DNA of 64,000 bases from Vibrio metoecus (GTDB lineage Bacteria > Pseudomonadota > Gammaproteobacteria > Enterobacterales > Vibrionaceae): NCBI RefSeq assembly GCF_000696385.1, contig NZ_JJMN01000010.1, positions 16,533 through 80,532 on the forward strand. Direction: 5' to 3'. The notes under the pieces were generated by a model. The model ran no database searches. It was not told where the DNA came from and saw only the letters and a program-made list of their open reading frames with translations. How positions within the stretch are numbered: position 1 is the first letter of the stretch; every line of letters starts with the position of its first letter. The translations under genes were made by a program, and so were the position numbers. Of this stretch, positions 57,163-64,000 are shown piece by piece.

Positions 57163-58034
57163 CTAAACGTACTTTTTCACAAACTCGATAAAAGTACGAT
57201 CGGCATTGGAAAGATAACCTTCTTTACGCCAAGCCAATGCAAGATCAAGCCACACCGGCGGTTCAAATGGAATCGCCTTCACTTCCGGTTCATTGCTGGT
57301 CACCAACTCCAACAGCGCGGTAATCGCATACTCATGTTTCACTATGCTTAGAATCATAGGTAACAAAATTGGTTTCAAAAGGAAAAATTTGCAGTAAACT
57401 TATGTTCTCGGCACACTTTATCGATAAAGTCTCGGTGAAAATAGCCGGGTTTAAACATCACCAGCTCATGCTCAAAAAACTCGGCAAAAGTAAGATGACG
57501 GCGTTCTGCTAACTCATGATTTTTGCCAACCACAGCAACCATTTGCGAAGAGAGCAGCGGATCCGCTGCCAAATCGTCCGGCAGATCGTGATTCAAAATT
57601 ACCCCAATATCCAACTCGCCTGACAGCAGCATTTTACGGATCGATTGAGTACCCGCTTCAATCACGGTCATTTTCAGATTCGGAAAGTGGCTTTTAAACG
57701 CCATGATGATTTGCGGGAAAAAGTAAGAGCCCATCATACTTGGCGCGCCAAGGCGTACCTCACCTTTCACGACGCCTTTAAGCTCATCGACCGCCAATTG
57801 AGCATCATTGACCTGTTGCAAAATGCGCTTGGCATGTTCAAGCAACACTTCACCTTCATGGGTCAACGCGACTTTTCTTTCATCTCTTTTGAATAAGGTA
57901 ACACCGAGCTGCTGCTCAAATTTCTTAATCGAAATGCTCAGCGCCGGCTGCGCAATATGCAATTGCTGCGCGGCTAAGGTGAAACTTTCCCATTCTGCTA
58001 CGGTCACAAAATGGCGCAATTGTCGAACTTCCAT
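57163..58034 (-). pseudogene. LysR-family regulator, frameshifted
   Basis: The N-terminal helix-turn-helix (MEVRQLRHFVTVAEWESFTL, then AQPALSISIKKFEQQLG) and most of the effector domain are intact to HKFTANFSF, where the frame ends at TGA. The last about 70 residues are in another frame. Removing one base from each of two T4 runs (plus-strand AAAA at 57364-57367 and 57377-57380) restores NFSFETNLLPMILSIVKHEY and a 290-residue protein. Two +1 insertions within 17 bp are thus implied. It is divergent from an MFS gene that it probably regulates. A second ATG at 58037 is possible. Confidence 0.82.
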
Positions 58035-58139
58035 CATATATTCCGCATATCACAACCATAACTTTAATATATTTTATTAATCGAGATGCCACTGCTATCG
58101 TGATCACATCGCCACCTTTTCGCATCTCGGATCCGCTGT

Positions 58140-59312
58140 ATGATTGAACTGCATTCTCCCCAATATTTAAAAGTGACCTTTGCCCTCGCTTTCGGTTCAT
58201 TTTTAGTCTTCTGCAATCTTTATCTTTTCCAACCGATGCTGCCCTATCTCGCTCATCACTTTGCAGTTTCGGAAACCCAAATTAACTGGTTGTTTGCAGC
58301 GTCAACCTTAGCCTTATCACTTTGCCTCGTGCCTTGGGCAGTCACTTCGGAAGCCGTTGGGCGACGCTTAGTGATGCTGACCGGTTTATTTGCTATGCCA
58401 GTGATTGGCTTAGCCATGCTTTATGCCGAGCAGTTTTGGTTTTTGGTACTCACCCGCGCTTTAATGGGCGTGGCTTTAGCGGCTTTTGCTTCGGTTGCGG
58501 TGGCGTACATGGTAGAAGAGCTTTCTCCGCAAGCGTTTGGTAAGGCGATTGGTGGCTACATTGCCGCAAACTCACTGGGTGGTATTACTGGCCGCATTGC
58601 TGGAGGGTTACTAACCGATGCCCTTGGCTGGCAACATGCGGTCGTTGCAATGGCCATTTTTACTCTGCTCGGCGCACTTTTGGTCGCGTATTTACTGCCC
58701 GTTCAACAGCATTTCAAACCGCAGCGTGGGCTGTTTTTCCATCACAATCGTGCGTTGGTCAAACATCTGCAAAACCGCACACTCTGGCTCGCTATGTTGA
58801 TTGGCGGGGTTAACTTCGCGCTGTTTGTTAACCTCTATTCTGTTATGGGGTTCCGTTTAGTCGCCGAACCCTACTCACTACCGATTGGCATTGCTTCACT
58901 GATTTTCGTCTGTTATTTGGCTGGCACACTGAGCTCAAAGCTCACCGCCAACTGGAACCGGCGTTTCTCCGCTATTCCCGGCATGATGCTTGGCGCACTC
59001 ATCAGTCTGGTGGGGATGCTGATTGCGCTGATTGAAGCGATACCCGCTATGCTGGTCGGTTTGATTTTGATTAGCTTCGGCGCCTTTTTCACCCACACTT
59101 TGGCTTACGCTTGGGTTAGTCAAAAAGCTACGCAAGCCAAAGCCACCGCGACCGCACTGTACTTGGTTCACTATTATATTGGCGGTAGTTTAGGCGGCTT
59201 TTATCTGCTGTACTGTTGGCAACACGGTGGCTGGGAAATGGTCACACTCGGCGGGTTGGGGCTTTACTTCGTCTTGTTTATCCTTGGTTGGCGCTTAAAG
59301 CCAACAAAATAA
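58140..59312 (+). CDS. MFS transporter of YnfM/arabinose-efflux type
   Basis: 390-residue inner-membrane protein with 12 predicted helices. Motif A-like VTSEAVGRRLVMLTG lies between helices 2 and 3, and the helix-4 segment LTRALMGVALAAFASVAVAY and the helix-5 segment GYIAANSLGGITGRIAGGLL are typical of the YnfM group. It is divergent from a LysR gene 102 bp away, a common arrangement for inducible efflux. The substrate is unknown; no strong Shine-Dalgarno was seen. Confidence 0.87.
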   Translation: MIELHSPQYLKVTFALAFGSFLVFCNLYLFQPMLPYLAHHFAVSETQINWLFAASTLALSLCLVPWAVTSEAVGRRLVMLTGLFAMPVIGLAMLYAEQFWFLVLTRALMGVALAAFASVAVAYMVEELSPQAFGKAIGGYIAANSLGGITGRIAGGLLTDALGWQHAVVAMAIFTLLGALLVAYLLPVQQHFKPQRGLFFHHNRALVKHLQNRTLWLAMLIGGVNFALFVNLYSVMGFRLVAEPYSLPIGIASLIFVCYLAGTLSSKLTANWNRRFSAIPGMMLGALISLVGMLIALIEAIPAMLVGLILISFGAFFTHTLAYAWVSQKATQAKATATALYLVHYYIGGSLGGFYLLYCWQHGGWEMVTLGGLGLYFVLFILGWRLKPTK

Positions 59313-59414
59313 ACAAACGCCACAAGGCAGTCAGGCTTTGGTCAGCCCTTCAGCCTAAGTTGTGCTATGCTCTGCGCAAATTGATATAAACAAAACCTAA
59401 AATCTGAGCTCACC

Positions 59415-59963
59415 ATGTCAACGGAAACCATCATTCAAGAAGTCGATCTCTGGCTTAATCAGGTCGTGATCGGCTTAAACTTATGCCCATTTGCCGCAAA
59501 ACCACAGCGTAATCAGCAAATTAAAATCTATGTCAGTGAAGCCAGTGATGAAGAAGCACTGCTGCAACATATTTACGATCAATTGCTTGAGCTTGATACT
59601 AAAGAGCCGCAAGAGCTTGAAACGACTCTCGTCGTTGTCCCAAATCTGCTGCACGATTTTGTTGATTACAATTTTTACATCGACTGGGTGGAAGCGTTAA
59701 TTCGCCAGCAAGACTGGGAAGGTGTGTTTCAAGTCGCGACGTTCCATCCTGACTACTGCTTTGCAGGCACAGATCCAGAAGATGATGAGAACCTCACCAA
59801 CCGCTCACCCTACCCGATCTTTCACCTGATCCGTGAAGAGAGCATGGAAAAAGTGCTGAAGCACTACCCCAATCCAGAAGCCATCCCTGAGACCAATATC
59901 GCAAGAGTCAGCAGCCTTTCTGCACAAGAAAGAAAACAGCTTTTCCCTTATCTGTTTCGCTAA
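59415..59963 (+). CDS. DUF1415 family protein
   Basis: 182 residues, soluble. Family features are the N-terminal WLNQVVIGLNLCPFAAKP with its C-P-F motif, the central LVVVPNLLHDFVDYNFYIDW, the VATFHPDYCFAG segment, and NRSPYPIFHLIREESM. The conserved cysteines and histidines could bind metal, but no function is established for the family. It converges with the adhesin gene and shares a bidirectional terminator. Confidence 0.88.
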   Translation: MSTETIIQEVDLWLNQVVIGLNLCPFAAKPQRNQQIKIYVSEASDEEALLQHIYDQLLELDTKEPQELETTLVVVPNLLHDFVDYNFYIDWVEALIRQQDWEGVFQVATFHPDYCFAGTDPEDDENLTNRSPYPIFHLIREESMEKVLKHYPNPEAIPETNIARVSSLSAQERKQLFPYLFR

Positions 59964-60030
59964 ACACATCAGCATATTGATGACTAATCGTGCCAACTAA
60001 TACGAAGTAGACTTCATACTCTCCAGAAAC

Positions 60031-60058
60031 AAAAATCCCGCCAGTCGGCGGGATTTTT
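60031..60058. terminator. Bidirectional terminator, DUF1415 / adhesin
   Basis: Perfect 12-bp stem AAAAATCCCGCC and complement, AGTC loop, with A and T tracts in both directions. Confidence 0.9.
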
Positions 60059-60070
60059 ATTTAAGCGTGA

Positions 60071-64000
<3,930 letters not shown>

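Overview
The gene content and order suggest a Vibrio of the V. cholerae / V. mimicus / V. metoecus group. From memory, katG, a MacAB-like exporter, cytochrome bd, almEFG, sodC-katB, galTKM, cheV, metA and the RTX adhesin frhA run in the same order as about VC1558 to VC1620 of V. cholerae N16961 chromosome I. No reference was available, so this is recall rather than alignment. One difference stands out: the acetoin genes (alsR-alsDSO) that I remember next to the EAL/GGDEF pair are absent, and a two-component/sulfurtransferase/Fe-S cluster occupies that interval.

Layout. 1-4.1 kb: 5' tip of a family-1 glycosidase with LacI-type operators, katG, an outer-membrane porin. 4.1-9.7 kb: five-gene MacA / outer-membrane factor / FtsX / FtsX / ATPase exporter with a broken outer-membrane factor. 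9.7-12.3 kb: cydAB-type quinol oxidase behind an FNR-like box, cydA interrupted by a stop. 12.4-16.1 kb: DASS anion transporter with a divergent AraC regulator, then small membrane and ASCH genes. 16.2-19 kb: almEFG (lipid A glycylation), with almE and almG interrupted. 19-22.8 kb: exported SodC, ankyrin protein, exported catalase and an RclC-like membrane protein. 22.9-31.7 kb: TtrSR-like two-component system divergent from an operon for an exported rhodanese, an NAD(P)/FAD/Fe-S oxidoreductase, an HdrB-like CCG protein and a VTT membrane protein, followed by an orphan YnjC-like permease. 31.8-34 kb: EAL and GGDEF proteins. 34-39.2 kb: galTKM with GalR/CRP-like sites, and a DHA2 efflux pump. 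39.4-41.7 kb: two tRNA-Val(GAC), a broken GGDEF gene and a DUF2726 gene. 41.9-47 kb: two periplasmic binding proteins around cheV and a CitAB/DcuSR-type two-component system. 47.3-52.5 kb: TolC/HlyD/ABC-2 exporter. 52.5-60 kb: metA with MetJ boxes, a PilF-type lipoprotein, rlmF, a YgjP-like protease, a glutaredoxin, a LysR/MFS divergent pair and DUF1415. 60-64 kb: C-terminal 1.3 kb-codon part of the FrhA-type RTX adhesin, running off the right edge.

A pattern crosses the whole window. Many genes are broken (outer-membrane factor, cydA, DUF2127, almG, GGDEF, HlyD, LysR, perhaps DUF2726), and one tRNA-Val carries an extra base. Nearly every lesion is best explained by one or more single-base insertions, mostly in short homopolymers and sometimes three within 25 bp. 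This could be insertion-biased sequencing error rather than gene decay, so the pseudogene calls are provisional. The almE stop codon is the clearest exception, because it looks like a base substitution.

The best candidate for a poorly described system is the 22.9-29.8 kb cluster: a PhnD-type sensor kinase and FixJ-type regulator facing an operon that combines exported sulfurtransferase, intracellular electron transfer and a VTT membrane protein, with a perfect palindrome between the two arms.
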